This document shows, one piece after another, positions 28,385 through 36,665 of a DNA stretch of 64,000 bases (position 1 is its first letter; each line of letters begins with the position of its first letter). This DNA is from Chlorobiota bacterium. Lineage in GTDB: Bacteria > Bacteroidota > Ignavibacteria > OLB7. The translations under genes were made by a program, and so were the position numbers. The notes under the pieces are model-generated. The model made no database searches, had not been told where the DNA came from, and saw only the letters and a program-made list of their open reading frames with translations. The stretch covers positions 32,382 to 96,381 of the forward strand of contig JAQBOZ010000022.1 in the NCBI GenBank assembly GCA_028287785.1. The letters run 5' to 3'.

Positions 28385-28600
28385 GGTGCGCGGGGCGATG
28401 CCCCGCGCACCAGGAATTGCGCCCCTCCGGGGCTTGAGAGAGTTCTTACGTCAACGTGGTGGATGATGGCGTTCGATTGCCCGGGACGCAGACCCTTCAG
28501 CAACGATCTGATGCAGGGCGGCTGAGGCCGGGCGAATGAGGCGTCCTCACGGACGCCGCAATGAGCGAACGGTGATAGCCAACGCGGCGACCACGCCGGC
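28385..28600 (-). repeat. Dispersed palindromic repeat, copy 4 (complete two-module form)
   Basis: Both modules are present. A GCGCGGGGCgatGCCCCGCGC hairpin and AATTGCGCCCCTCCGGGGCTTGAG occupy about 28386-28440. TTCAGCAACGATCTGATGCA and GAGGCGTCCTCACGGACGCC lie at about 28497-28560. AATGAGCG...GATAGCCAACGCGGCG ends at about 28590. This is the best copy for defining the family. Confidence 0.82.
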
Positions 28601-29480
28601 CCAATCCGTCGAATCATTCATCCGATATATGCTCCATGAATTGGAAACAGCGATATCGCACGAATATTCCCGCGATACATTCCGCGCCGGTTCCCGCACC
28701 ACGCGAAAAAAATGTTCGCGCAACACGGATGTGCTCGCGAACGTTGTAAACGAACAGCGCTATTTCGTCGTCGAGGCAGTGGGATACGATATAGAAAAGG
28801 AATGTTGCGCGAATACGCGAGCGATGATCATCGCAAAACATGGATAACCATACGATAATATCGATGGGAGCGAAATGGGATGATGGCGGCATGGGCGGCG
28901 ACGCGAACGAGAGTGGCGGGAGCCGCCTCGTTATCTCTGATTTTTTCGAGTATTCCGTCGGCTGGACGCGGACAGAATGGGGATCCCCGTTATATCATCA
29001 ACTCAGGCATCGACACATCGTTCGTAATTCCGAGGAAGCATGCTTCCCCATATTCTTCTTTTATGCCGTCCAATACGCTACGCAAAGCCATGCGATAAGG
29101 CCGGTAATAAGCGAGACGCAAAATGAGTTTCTCATGATACTACTCCTGAAGATGATTCACCGCGCGGGAAGGGTTTCGTTGGGCCGCTCTCCGCCACATT
29201 CACAATGACAATCGTTGTTCAAAAAACGTGACCCTCTTCTCCAGTTCCGCCGCTTCGTTTACCCGTTCTTGTACAAATAACACTTCAGACCCTCTTAGTG
29301 TTACACACATCAGTAACAACACCGGATAATATTCAATTTCTCAGGCGGCGGTCATATCCGCCGGAAACGTCTCGATGATCCATAGCCGGCAAATTCGCGC
29401 CGTTTCACCCCGCTTCCGAGTGCTGGGATTCGCGATGTTGCAAAAGGTTAAATCGTCGAACGGCGGTTTTGCGAGACGGG
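28601..29480. other. Gene-poor stretch between glgA and a surface-protein gene
   Basis: Several open frames exist on both strands, but none has family-like composition. The stretch is locally more AT-rich than its surroundings. The only candidate gene I would defend is the 24-codon frame at 29061-29135. A palindrome GGAAGCATGCTTCC occurs near 29035-29048. Confidence 0.5.
29061..29135 (-). CDS. Possible 24-residue single-pass membrane peptide
   Basis: ATG 29135 is preceded by CAGGAG with nine bases of spacing, a good ribosome-binding site. The frame encodes MRNSFCVSLITGLIAWL followed by CVAYWTA and a TAA stop, a single hydrophobic helix with a positive N-terminus. It could be a CydX/KdpF-like subunit or toxin-like small protein, or chance. 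There is no homology evidence, and no partner gene is adjacent. Confidence 0.35.
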   Translation of the reverse strand: MRNSFCVSLITGLIAWLCVAYWTA

Positions 29481-29481
29481 C

Positions 29482-29520
29482 AAAAAAAATAGTGCCCCTC
29501 GAAGACCGGGAGGCACTATT
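29482..29520 (-). terminator. Rho-independent terminator
   Basis: A 13-bp stem with one mismatch (outer arms AATAGTGCC and GGCACTATT, 29488-29496 and 29512-29520). It is followed on the minus strand by a run of seven or more T. It lies downstream of the surface-protein gene ending at 29656 and beyond a dispersed repeat copy. Confidence 0.85.
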
Positions 29521-29544
29521 GAGATTGCGATATGTCGCGCGGCC

Positions 29545-29655
29545 CCGGCAGGCTGTTGAAGAACACAATCCGCGACGTTGGCGGAAGCCCCCCTCTCAAG
29601 CTCCAGCGGAGCGCAATTCCCAGTGCGCGGGGCTTTGCCCCGCGCACATCCGTCG
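29545..29655 (+). repeat. Dispersed palindromic repeat, copy 5
   Basis: Starts GGCAGGCTGTTGAAGAACAC, continues CGACGTTGGCGGAA and CTCAAGCTCCAGCGGAGCGC. It ends with a GCGCGGGGCtttGCCCCGCGC hairpin ending at about 29645, directly before the stop codon of the next gene. The leading part matches the reverse complement of copy 1 at 10800-10850. Confidence 0.8.
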
Positions 29656-32478
29656 CTACCGGGTCATCACCAGCGAGAGGGTGCTTACCGTCCCTCCCGC
29701 GCTGACCACCACCTGATAGGCTCCGCTCGGCACCCGGACGCCGTTCTCCCCTTTCCCATCCCAGTGGAAGGTGTTGGGTCCGGCGGCGGCGTGCGCCCTG
29801 GAGAAGCGGCGGACCACCGACCCGCGCTCATCCACCACCAGCACATCGACCTGCGATGTTCTGACGAGGTTCACGCTGATGGTCGCCTGTTCGCTGGTCG
29901 GGTTTGGAACCACGTTCGTGCTGAAGATCGCGGACGCGGCATCCCGCGGGGCGGAAACCGTTCCGGGGGTGGTGCCGTTCAACGATATCTGGATCGAATC
30001 CCCCTGCGCGTTCTTGATCACCAGCATTCCGCTGGCGCTTCCCGGCGCGGTCGGTGAATACCGGACCGAGATCGTGAGGCAGGAATCAGGGGCCATGTTC
30101 AGCGGGGTGATGACCGCCGGAACAAGGCTGAACTGCGGATCGCCCTGGAGTGTGACCACCGAGATCGTCTCGGCCGCCGTGGACGTGTTGCAGATCTGGA
30201 TGACGGTATCGCGCGCCGAGCCGACAGCCGTCGGGCTGAACGTTACGGCCGGCGTGGTTGTCGTGATGCCGAAGAGCGATCCGGTTCCCTGCAACGTGAG
30301 TGAAGGGTTATCCTTCGCGTTGCTGGTAAAATCGATCTGGGCAGCCCGCAAACCCGTGGTTGCCGGGGTAAACCGGAGCTTGATGGCGCGGTTGCCATTT
30401 GGCGGAATGTTGAACGGAGCGCCGCCGGAGATGATGGCGAACTCCGAAGCGGCCGCGCCGCTGATGGTCATGGCCGTCACTTTCAGCGTGTCATCCCCCG
30501 CGTTGCGAATCAGCCCGTCGAAGTTCTGCTCAACCGGCGAACCAACATGCACGCCGTGGAAATCGACCGGCGATATCGTAAAGACCAGCGCGGGCCCGGA
30601 GCCGGGGGCGTTCACCGTAAGGCGGGCAGGGGCGCTGGTATCCGCGCCGCAGCTATTCCTGACCACCACATCATAATCACCGAAATCAGTGGCCTTGACG
30701 CTCTTGAGCGCCAGCGACGCGCTGGTTGCGCCCGTGATATTGACGGTGCTCTTCCGCCACTGATACTGAAGATCGGGGCCGGTGGCCGTCACCGAGAAGG
30801 TGACATCGGTCCCCACAAGGGCCGTCTGCTTTATCGGCGCGACGGTGATATGCGGAAGCGGGTTGATCGTCACGGTCACCGGCGTGCTGGTGACGCTGGG
30901 CTGGCACGAGCCGCTGATCACGACATCGTACGTCCCCGCATTCCCCGGCCCGGCCGATGCCACATCGTAAGCCGCGTTCGTGGCCCCCGAAATCGCCAGG
31001 TTGTTCTTCCGCCACTGATAGGCAAGCCCCACTCCCGTTGCCGTCACCGTCAGATGCAGCGGCTTTCCCTCGCAGATCGTCTGCGCGGTCGGCTGGGCAG
31101 TGATGGTCGGCGCGCCCTTTACGACGAGCGTCGCCGCCAGGCTGGTTGCCGGAGGATTGCACGTTCCGGTGATCGTCACGCTATACTGTCCGGCATCGCC
31201 CGGAGCTGCAGCCGGAATGCTGAGTGCCGCACTGGTCGCGCCCGACACCTGGGTCCCACTCTTGAACCACTGGTAGGTGAGCGAGGTTCCGGTGGCCGTC
31301 ACCGACATCGTGACAGGCTCTCCCTGGCAGACCGCCTGGGTAACGGGATGCACGGAAATCACCGGCGGGCTGTTGACCGTAAGCGATGCCGTGTTGCTGG
31401 TAACGCTGCCGCAACCGTTGGTGACCACCACATCGTAGGTGGTGGCGTCCGCCACCGTGGCGGCGCTGATGTTGAGCGTCGCGCCGGTCGCGCCGGTGAT
31501 GTTCGTCCCCCCCTTCCGCCACTGATAGGTCGATCCCGGACCGTTGACAGCCACCGTAAAGCTGGCGGCACCGCCAAGGCATACGGTCTGCGGCGTCGGC
31601 TGCGTCTGAATGGTCGGGGCGGATGTCACGGTGAAGCTGGCGGCGCTTACATCGGAGCGCGCCGGGTTGGCGGCATCGGAGAGCCGGACCTTGTACGTGT
31701 TGGTCTGCGCCTGACCGGCTGGGATATTCCACGTATAGGAGCCGGCCGCCGCGGGGGTGCTGGCGACAAGCTGCGTATAGTTGGTGCCATCCGAGCTTAC
31801 CTCGATCTTGACATTGGTGACGCCAACGGAAGTCCAGGTGATATTCCTGGTGCCACCGGCGCAGAGCGTCTCCGATCCGTTCGGGGAGGTAAGATCCACG
31901 CCGTTCACGGTGACGGCGACCGGGGTCAGCCAGTTCCAGAAATCGCCGACGTTCGTGTTGCTCAGGTCAACGGCATTCCCCGCCGCCTGTATGTAGTAGA
32001 CGCCGGCCGCCGCCGGAGCGGTCCAGGAGAATGTGAACGCGGCCGATCCGCCCGTGAAGTTCTTCGGCGCCGTGTGCGTAACCTCGGTTCCGTTCACCTG
32101 AAGGCCCGATCCGCCCGCCACCGAAAGCGTTCCAACGGTAGTGCTCCCGGTCGATGTGGTGAACACCCCGATATCGCAGCCCGCCGCAACCTGGGTTGGG
32201 TTGGCGACCGTCAGCGTGAAGCTGGTGAGGGAGTTCGGCTCCACAGAGAATGATCCGCTGCCGCTCGTCAGGTTGAGCGTGGTGGCGGCAGTGGGGGATG
32301 CGCCGTGGCAACTGCATCCCGGCGACGCAGTGCTGGATCGCCCGGTGATGCTCCCGTCAGGCTTGGAGATCGTGACGGCGTAGAACAACAGCAGGCCAAG
32401 GATAACCGTGGCGATGGTTCCCACGATGCTCCGTGCCCGGAATCGCGGTTTCCCGGAGGATTGGGTAAAGATGTTCAT
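29656..32478 (-). CDS. Choice-of-anchor V / Ig-like / ASH surface protein
   Basis: A 940-residue protein. A hydrophobic segment (about 18-36, TVILGLLLFYAVTI) is followed by the choice-of-anchor V start GCSCHGASPT (Cys55, Cys57, His58) and its beta-sandwich to about 200. A second sandwich carries SPNGSETLCAGGTRNITW. Four Ig-like repeats follow, each with a VCLGG/VCQGE/ICEGK-type strand and YQWRK(G/S/N) core. Two ASH/choice-of-anchor D-type domains come next (SPVDFHGVHVG, PAVTFSPTAVGSARDT). The FlgD-like C-terminus, VPSGAYQVVVSAGG, resembles the sorting end of T9SS cargo. It is probably a cell-surface or extracellular adhesin-like protein. A paralogue of identical domain order lies upstream. 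Confidence 0.85.
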   Translation of the reverse strand: MNIFTQSSGKPRFRARSIVGTIATVILGLLLFYAVTISKPDGSITGRSSTASPGCSCHGASPTAATTLNLTSGSGSFSVEPNSLTSFTLTVANPTQVAAGCDIGVFTTSTGSTTVGTLSVAGGSGLQVNGTEVTHTAPKNFTGGSAAFTFSWTAPAAAGVYYIQAAGNAVDLSNTNVGDFWNWLTPVAVTVNGVDLTSPNGSETLCAGGTRNITWTSVGVTNVKIEVSSDGTNYTQLVASTPAAAGSYTWNIPAGQAQTNTYKVRLSDAANPARSDVSAASFTVTSAPTIQTQPTPQTVCLGGAASFTVAVNGPGSTYQWRKGGTNITGATGATLNISAATVADATTYDVVVTNGCGSVTSNTASLTVNSPPVISVHPVTQAVCQGEPVTMSVTATGTSLTYQWFKSGTQVSGATSAALSIPAAAPGDAGQYSVTITGTCNPPATSLAATLVVKGAPTITAQPTAQTICEGKPLHLTVTATGVGLAYQWRKNNLAISGATNAAYDVASAGPGNAGTYDVVISGSCQPSVTSTPVTVTINPLPHITVAPIKQTALVGTDVTFSVTATGPDLQYQWRKSTVNITGATSASLALKSVKATDFGDYDVVVRNSCGADTSAPARLTVNAPGSGPALVFTISPVDFHGVHVGSPVEQNFDGLIRNAGDDTLKVTAMTISGAAASEFAIISGGAPFNIPPNGNRAIKLRFTPATTGLRAAQIDFTSNAKDNPSLTLQGTGSLFGITTTTPAVTFSPTAVGSARDTVIQICNTSTAAETISVVTLQGDPQFSLVPAVITPLNMAPDSCLTISVRYSPTAPGSASGMLVIKNAQGDSIQISLNGTTPGTVSAPRDAASAIFSTNVVPNPTSEQATISVNLVRTSQVDVLVVDERGSVVRRFSRAHAAAGPNTFHWDGKGENGVRVPSGAYQVVVSAGGTVSTLSLVMTR

Positions 32479-33012
32479 ATCAGGCCTTTATACTTGATGA
32501 ACCGAAGGAATCGAAATACGTCGAGTTGATGAGATGCAATCGCCATCGCGTTGCCGTCGCCGGAAGCCCGCCGGAGCGCGTTGCTCCCCGCGGATGGAAC
32601 GATTCCGAACCGATGGATATCGCGCCCGGAAACAGCCACGGTGGAGAGCCGGCAACCTGGTTCCCGGTCGGCTGATGCAGGCCAGGGCAATATCGATTGA
32701 TTGCTTAACGCATGTTTAACGGATATTTGGGAAAACACGCTTCGGGGTGAAGGCGTACGTGACGCGGAGGGCAATCGAAGAACGACGGAATCATGATGAG
32801 GCCCGGGCCGTGCGCCGATATATCCGGAGGATGCGGGATAGTTCATCCGCATCGCCCCCGGTGATCCCGACCGAGCGCCCGCGTGGAGCCCCGTTCCAGG
32901 GGCCGGAAGGCCCATCCGTCCGGAGCACTCCGGGATGGATGCCGCAAGCGGTCGCCTCCCGGAGAATCCTGAAGTATAAGGAATTTACCGATATCAAGTG
33001 CCAGGGAGAGGT
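32479..33012. other. Intergenic region between the two choice-of-anchor V genes
   Basis: About 530 bases separate the stop of the upstream paralogue from the start of the downstream one. Open frames here lack protein-like composition, and I saw no strong hairpin or repeat. It presumably holds the promoter of the 29656-32478 gene. Confidence 0.4.
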
Positions 33013-35859
33013 TCATCGCACGATCACGATCGGCGCCGTGATCACGGCATCTCCCGCGCGTACCATCACTCTATACTTGCCGCTGGCGCAGAGCGCTCCA
33101 TCATCTCCCCTCCCATCCCAGTCAAGCGTCTGAAGCCCCGCCTCGGCATCGATCTTCATAAGGCTCCGAACGGTCCTCCCCTCCAGATCGACGATGCGGA
33201 GATCGAGCAGCGACGGCCGCGCGAGCCGCATCACGATCAGGCTTCGGTCCCTCGTGGGATTGGGCGAAACCTCCAGTGAGGAGACCGCGGAGAGCGAAAG
33301 AGACGGCGCCGATGCCTTCCCTCGAGCAAGGCCGTTCAGGATCACGGTGCCGGGGTTCCCCTTGCTGTCGATAAACGTCAGCGTCCCGCTTGCCGACCCA
33401 TCGTGCAGCGGCGTGAAGCGGATGGTGATCGAAATGCAGCTATCGGGCTTCACCAGCACCGGGAGGTTCGCCGAGGTCACCAGCTTGAACTCGCTCCCCT
33501 GGATGGTGATGGAGCTGATGGTGACGGGATCACTTCCGCCATTGCAGATCGTGAGCATGGTATCGAGCGATGCCCCCAGCTTCACCGGGCCGATGCTCAT
33601 CACCGACGGCACAAGCGATACGGCGGAGAGCGCGCCGTTCCCCTGCAACGCGAGCGATGGCGCGTTCGGCACATTGCTGACGAAGTCCAGCGACGCGAAC
33701 CGGGGGCCGGTGGAAACCGGCTTGAACTTTATCGTCACCGAGTGCATGCCGCCCGGCGGAAGGGCAAACGGAGTATTCCCGGCGACAAGCGTGAAGTCGA
33801 ACGCGTTGGTTCCGGAGATCGACATCGATGTCACCTTGAGCGTATCATCCCCCCCATTGCGAATCAAGCCGTCGAAGTTGATCTCGCGCGGGACGTTGAT
33901 CTGAACCGCACCGAAATTGACCGGCGACGGGGAGAAGACAAAGGCGGGGCCCGATCCCGGAGGATTGACCTTCAGGTTGGCGACCGCGCTGGTATCGGAA
34001 CCGCAGTCGCCCGTGATAATGCAGTCATACCGGCCGGCATCGGTCGATTTTACCGCATGAAGAACGATCTGCGGATCGGTGGCGCCGGTGATCGGGATGC
34101 CGTTGTGACGCCACTTGTAGCGGAGCGCGCTTCCATCGGCGGAGATGTTGAAGGTGACATCGCTCCCCTCGATCGCGGTCTGATCGAACGGATCGGCGAG
34201 GATCACCGAGCGAGGCGAAACCGTCACGGCAACCGGCTCGCTGATGACATCGGGGGGACAGGTCCCGCTGATGACCACATCGTACGATCCCGCATCAGCC
34301 AGCCTGGCCGATGGAATGAGATAGGTGGAGGATGTGGCGCTGTCGATGGGGCCGCGATTCCTGCGCCACCGGTACGTCAGCCCCGAGCCGGTGGCGTTCA
34401 CCGAAAGGCTCAGCGGCGATCCCTCGCAGATGGTCTGCCTGGCCGGCTGCCTGGTGATCGCCGGGGGCTTGCCGACAGTAAGCGTGACATCCCTGCTCAC
34501 CGACGGCGGGTTGCACGATCCGCTGACAACCACGTGGTACGTCCCCTCGTTCGCCGCCAGAGCCGACGTGAGATAGCGCGAGGCCGTGGCATTCGGAATC
34601 GGCGTGCTCCCCTTGTACCACTGGTAGCTCAGGTTGGTCCCCGCCGCGCCGACCGTAAAGGCCAGCTCGGCGCCGCTGCATCCGGTCAGCGATACGGGCT
34701 GATCGGTGATGCGCGGGAGCAGGCTTGGCGTGAGCGTCACATTGTTGCTGAACGTGCCGCCGCATGGGCCGGTGACGAGCACATCATATGTTCCGTAATC
34801 GGTTCCCGTAACGCCGTTGATCGTGTAGGTGCGCGACTTGCCGGCGATCAGAATATTTGCGCCATCCTTCTGCCATTGATAGGTAAGCGATGGCCCGGAG
34901 GCCGTCACCGAAAATGTGACGGTATCCCCGATGCAGGCTCCCATCGTCTGCGGCTGTTGCGTGATAACCGGCCCTGAAGTGATCGTGAAGTTGTTCGTCA
35001 CATCGGTGTGGGCGCCGTTGGCGACATCGGTAAGGCGGAGACGGCAGGTCGTGGAATTGATGTTGGTCGGCACCAGCCATGACCATGTGCCGGGGGCCGC
35101 CGGGACCGTGTTGTTTACGCTGGTCCAGGTGCCGCCGCCATCGGTTGAAAGCTCGACGTTCAGCGTCGTCACGCCCAGGGAGTTCCAGCTTATATCATGG
35201 TTTGTGCCGGCGCACCAGGATTCCCCGCCAAGCGGCGCCAGCAGCGCGACGCCGTTGACGGTGATCGGTATCGCGTTCATCACCGCCCACCGGTCCCCGG
35301 TTGTCTGTCCGTCGTTGTTGATGGCGAGCCCCGATGCCAGAAGCTGATAGTTGCCCGGCATGCGCGGCGCGATCCAGGAGAACTGGAAGGTGGATCGGCC
35401 GGCAACCATCGGCACGATTGCCGAATGCACCAGCTCACTGCGCGGAGGTGAAGCAGGCGGCGGCGGTGGAGCAGGCGTGGACATCAGCTTCAGCCCCGTT
35501 ACCGGTATCAGCGTCCCGACCGTGTCGAGGGTGATTTTCTTGAAGCCGATATCGATGCCGGCACCGAATGCCGTAACGGGAACGCCGAGATCAGCCACGG
35601 TGGCCGTGAAATTATAGGTCCCGTTCTGATCGAAGACGAATCCGCCGGTGGCGCTCGTAATCCCCACCGCCACAGTCCCCGAGGCCGTCGCGCCGTGACA
35701 GGTGCAGCCGGTCGTCGTCACGTTGGACTCCCCCGCCACATGCGACATCAGATTTGCATAGAAGAGGATAAGCCCGAGAAAGGTGAGCAACGCCCCGACC
35801 TTGAAGCGACGGGATAGCGTGAGACGCGTGTAGAGAGAGCCGGGAGTAGAAAGATTCAT
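33013..35859 (-). CDS. Choice-of-anchor V / Ig-like / ASH surface protein, paralogue
   Basis: About 948 residues from ATG 35859. The layout repeats the neighbour: hydrophobic segment VGALLTFLGLILFYANLM, GCTCHGATAS motif (Cys52, Cys54, His55), anchor V sandwich and a second sandwich with GGESWCAGTNHDISW. Four Ig-like repeats follow (MGACIGDTV, LTGCSGAEL, QTICEGSPL, QTAIEGSDV), then two ASH-type domains and a FlgD-like C-terminus ending GKYRVMVRAGDAVI. The anchor V domain is longer, with a Pro-rich insert (APPPPPASPP). The proteins are too diverged to be a very recent duplication. An earlier frame start at 35928 adds no signal-like sequence. Confidence 0.85.
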   Translation of the reverse strand: MNLSTPGSLYTRLTLSRRFKVGALLTFLGLILFYANLMSHVAGESNVTTTGCTCHGATASGTVAVGITSATGGFVFDQNGTYNFTATVADLGVPVTAFGAGIDIGFKKITLDTVGTLIPVTGLKLMSTPAPPPPPASPPRSELVHSAIVPMVAGRSTFQFSWIAPRMPGNYQLLASGLAINNDGQTTGDRWAVMNAIPITVNGVALLAPLGGESWCAGTNHDISWNSLGVTTLNVELSTDGGGTWTSVNNTVPAAPGTWSWLVPTNINSTTCRLRLTDVANGAHTDVTNNFTITSGPVITQQPQTMGACIGDTVTFSVTASGPSLTYQWQKDGANILIAGKSRTYTINGVTGTDYGTYDVLVTGPCGGTFSNNVTLTPSLLPRITDQPVSLTGCSGAELAFTVGAAGTNLSYQWYKGSTPIPNATASRYLTSALAANEGTYHVVVSGSCNPPSVSRDVTLTVGKPPAITRQPARQTICEGSPLSLSVNATGSGLTYRWRRNRGPIDSATSSTYLIPSARLADAGSYDVVISGTCPPDVISEPVAVTVSPRSVILADPFDQTAIEGSDVTFNISADGSALRYKWRHNGIPITGATDPQIVLHAVKSTDAGRYDCIITGDCGSDTSAVANLKVNPPGSGPAFVFSPSPVNFGAVQINVPREINFDGLIRNGGDDTLKVTSMSISGTNAFDFTLVAGNTPFALPPGGMHSVTIKFKPVSTGPRFASLDFVSNVPNAPSLALQGNGALSAVSLVPSVMSIGPVKLGASLDTMLTICNGGSDPVTISSITIQGSEFKLVTSANLPVLVKPDSCISITIRFTPLHDGSASGTLTFIDSKGNPGTVILNGLARGKASAPSLSLSAVSSLEVSPNPTRDRSLIVMRLARPSLLDLRIVDLEGRTVRSLMKIDAEAGLQTLDWDGRGDDGALCASGKYRVMVRAGDAVITAPIVIVR

Positions 35860-36665
35860 ATGGCACCGTGGGAAACGTGAGAGCCGAAACGCGGATATCG
35901 AGAAGAACGCGAGCGAACTTTCCGGCATGCACCCCGGAGAAAGGTGGATTGACGGGCTCGCGGCCCGTTTACGTCCGGAAACAGTATGATGATCGCGGCA
36001 GCCCCCGAAGGGCCATGGCGAGCGGACCGACGGCCAGCGCCGTTATCCTCCCGCAATCAAGGAATATACTATCTCCTGTTGAACCCTCTTCAGGCAAAAA
36101 TGTTTCCCGCCCACGCTTTCGGGCTCGACGGCCCCGGAAGCGGCCGGATCGCGCGGGACATCCCGGAAACACTTTCCCATTCCGGCGGTCTTACAGCCCG
36201 AACGAAATCCGTTGTCGAGGGTGTAACCGATCGGTGTTCGATGTGTTCCACCGGAACCCATCCCCTGGGCCAGTGCTGACATGATATTCCGACACCGGGC
36301 GCGGCGCGATCCGAAATCCTCCGTCCCACGGCTGGATAAACGCCCCCGCAGAACCGATCGGGATTTCCCGGATCGATCCTGCGGAGTATCATGGCACGCA
36401 ATCCGAGAGTCAGCAAGGCAGCAGCAAGGCATCGGTGGGAGCAATGGATCGGAACCCGTTGCTCCCGCCGGAGCCGTTTCGACCTCGGGAACATTTCAAC
36501 CATCGAAACGAGTTTGGCCCCCACCAGCTCCACGCGATCATGCGCGCGCGCCCGGCGAAAGCGGGGCATTTCATACGTGCAGATACCTCGATCGCGTAGT
36601 ACCTTCCATCGTTCCAGACATGCTCTTTCCATGGAGAGAGAGCTCAATCATCAGGGAGTAGGTCC
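35860..36665. other. Divergent intergenic region, about 800 bases
   Basis: It lies between the start of the choice-of-anchor V gene (minus) and the BNR protein (plus), so it should carry both promoters. Overlapping Arg-rich frames here (for example 36090-36647 on the minus strand) look like GC-driven noise. No repeat family member or obvious operator was recognised. Confidence 0.45.

Noticed and set aside
28324..28617. 97-codon frame over repeat copy 4
   Set aside because: It translates the repeat itself; similar peptides appear wherever the repeat occurs.
36090..36647. 185-codon minus-strand frame in the divergent intergenic region
   Set aside because: Arg- and Pro-rich, overlaps other frames, and has no ribosome-binding site or family motif.
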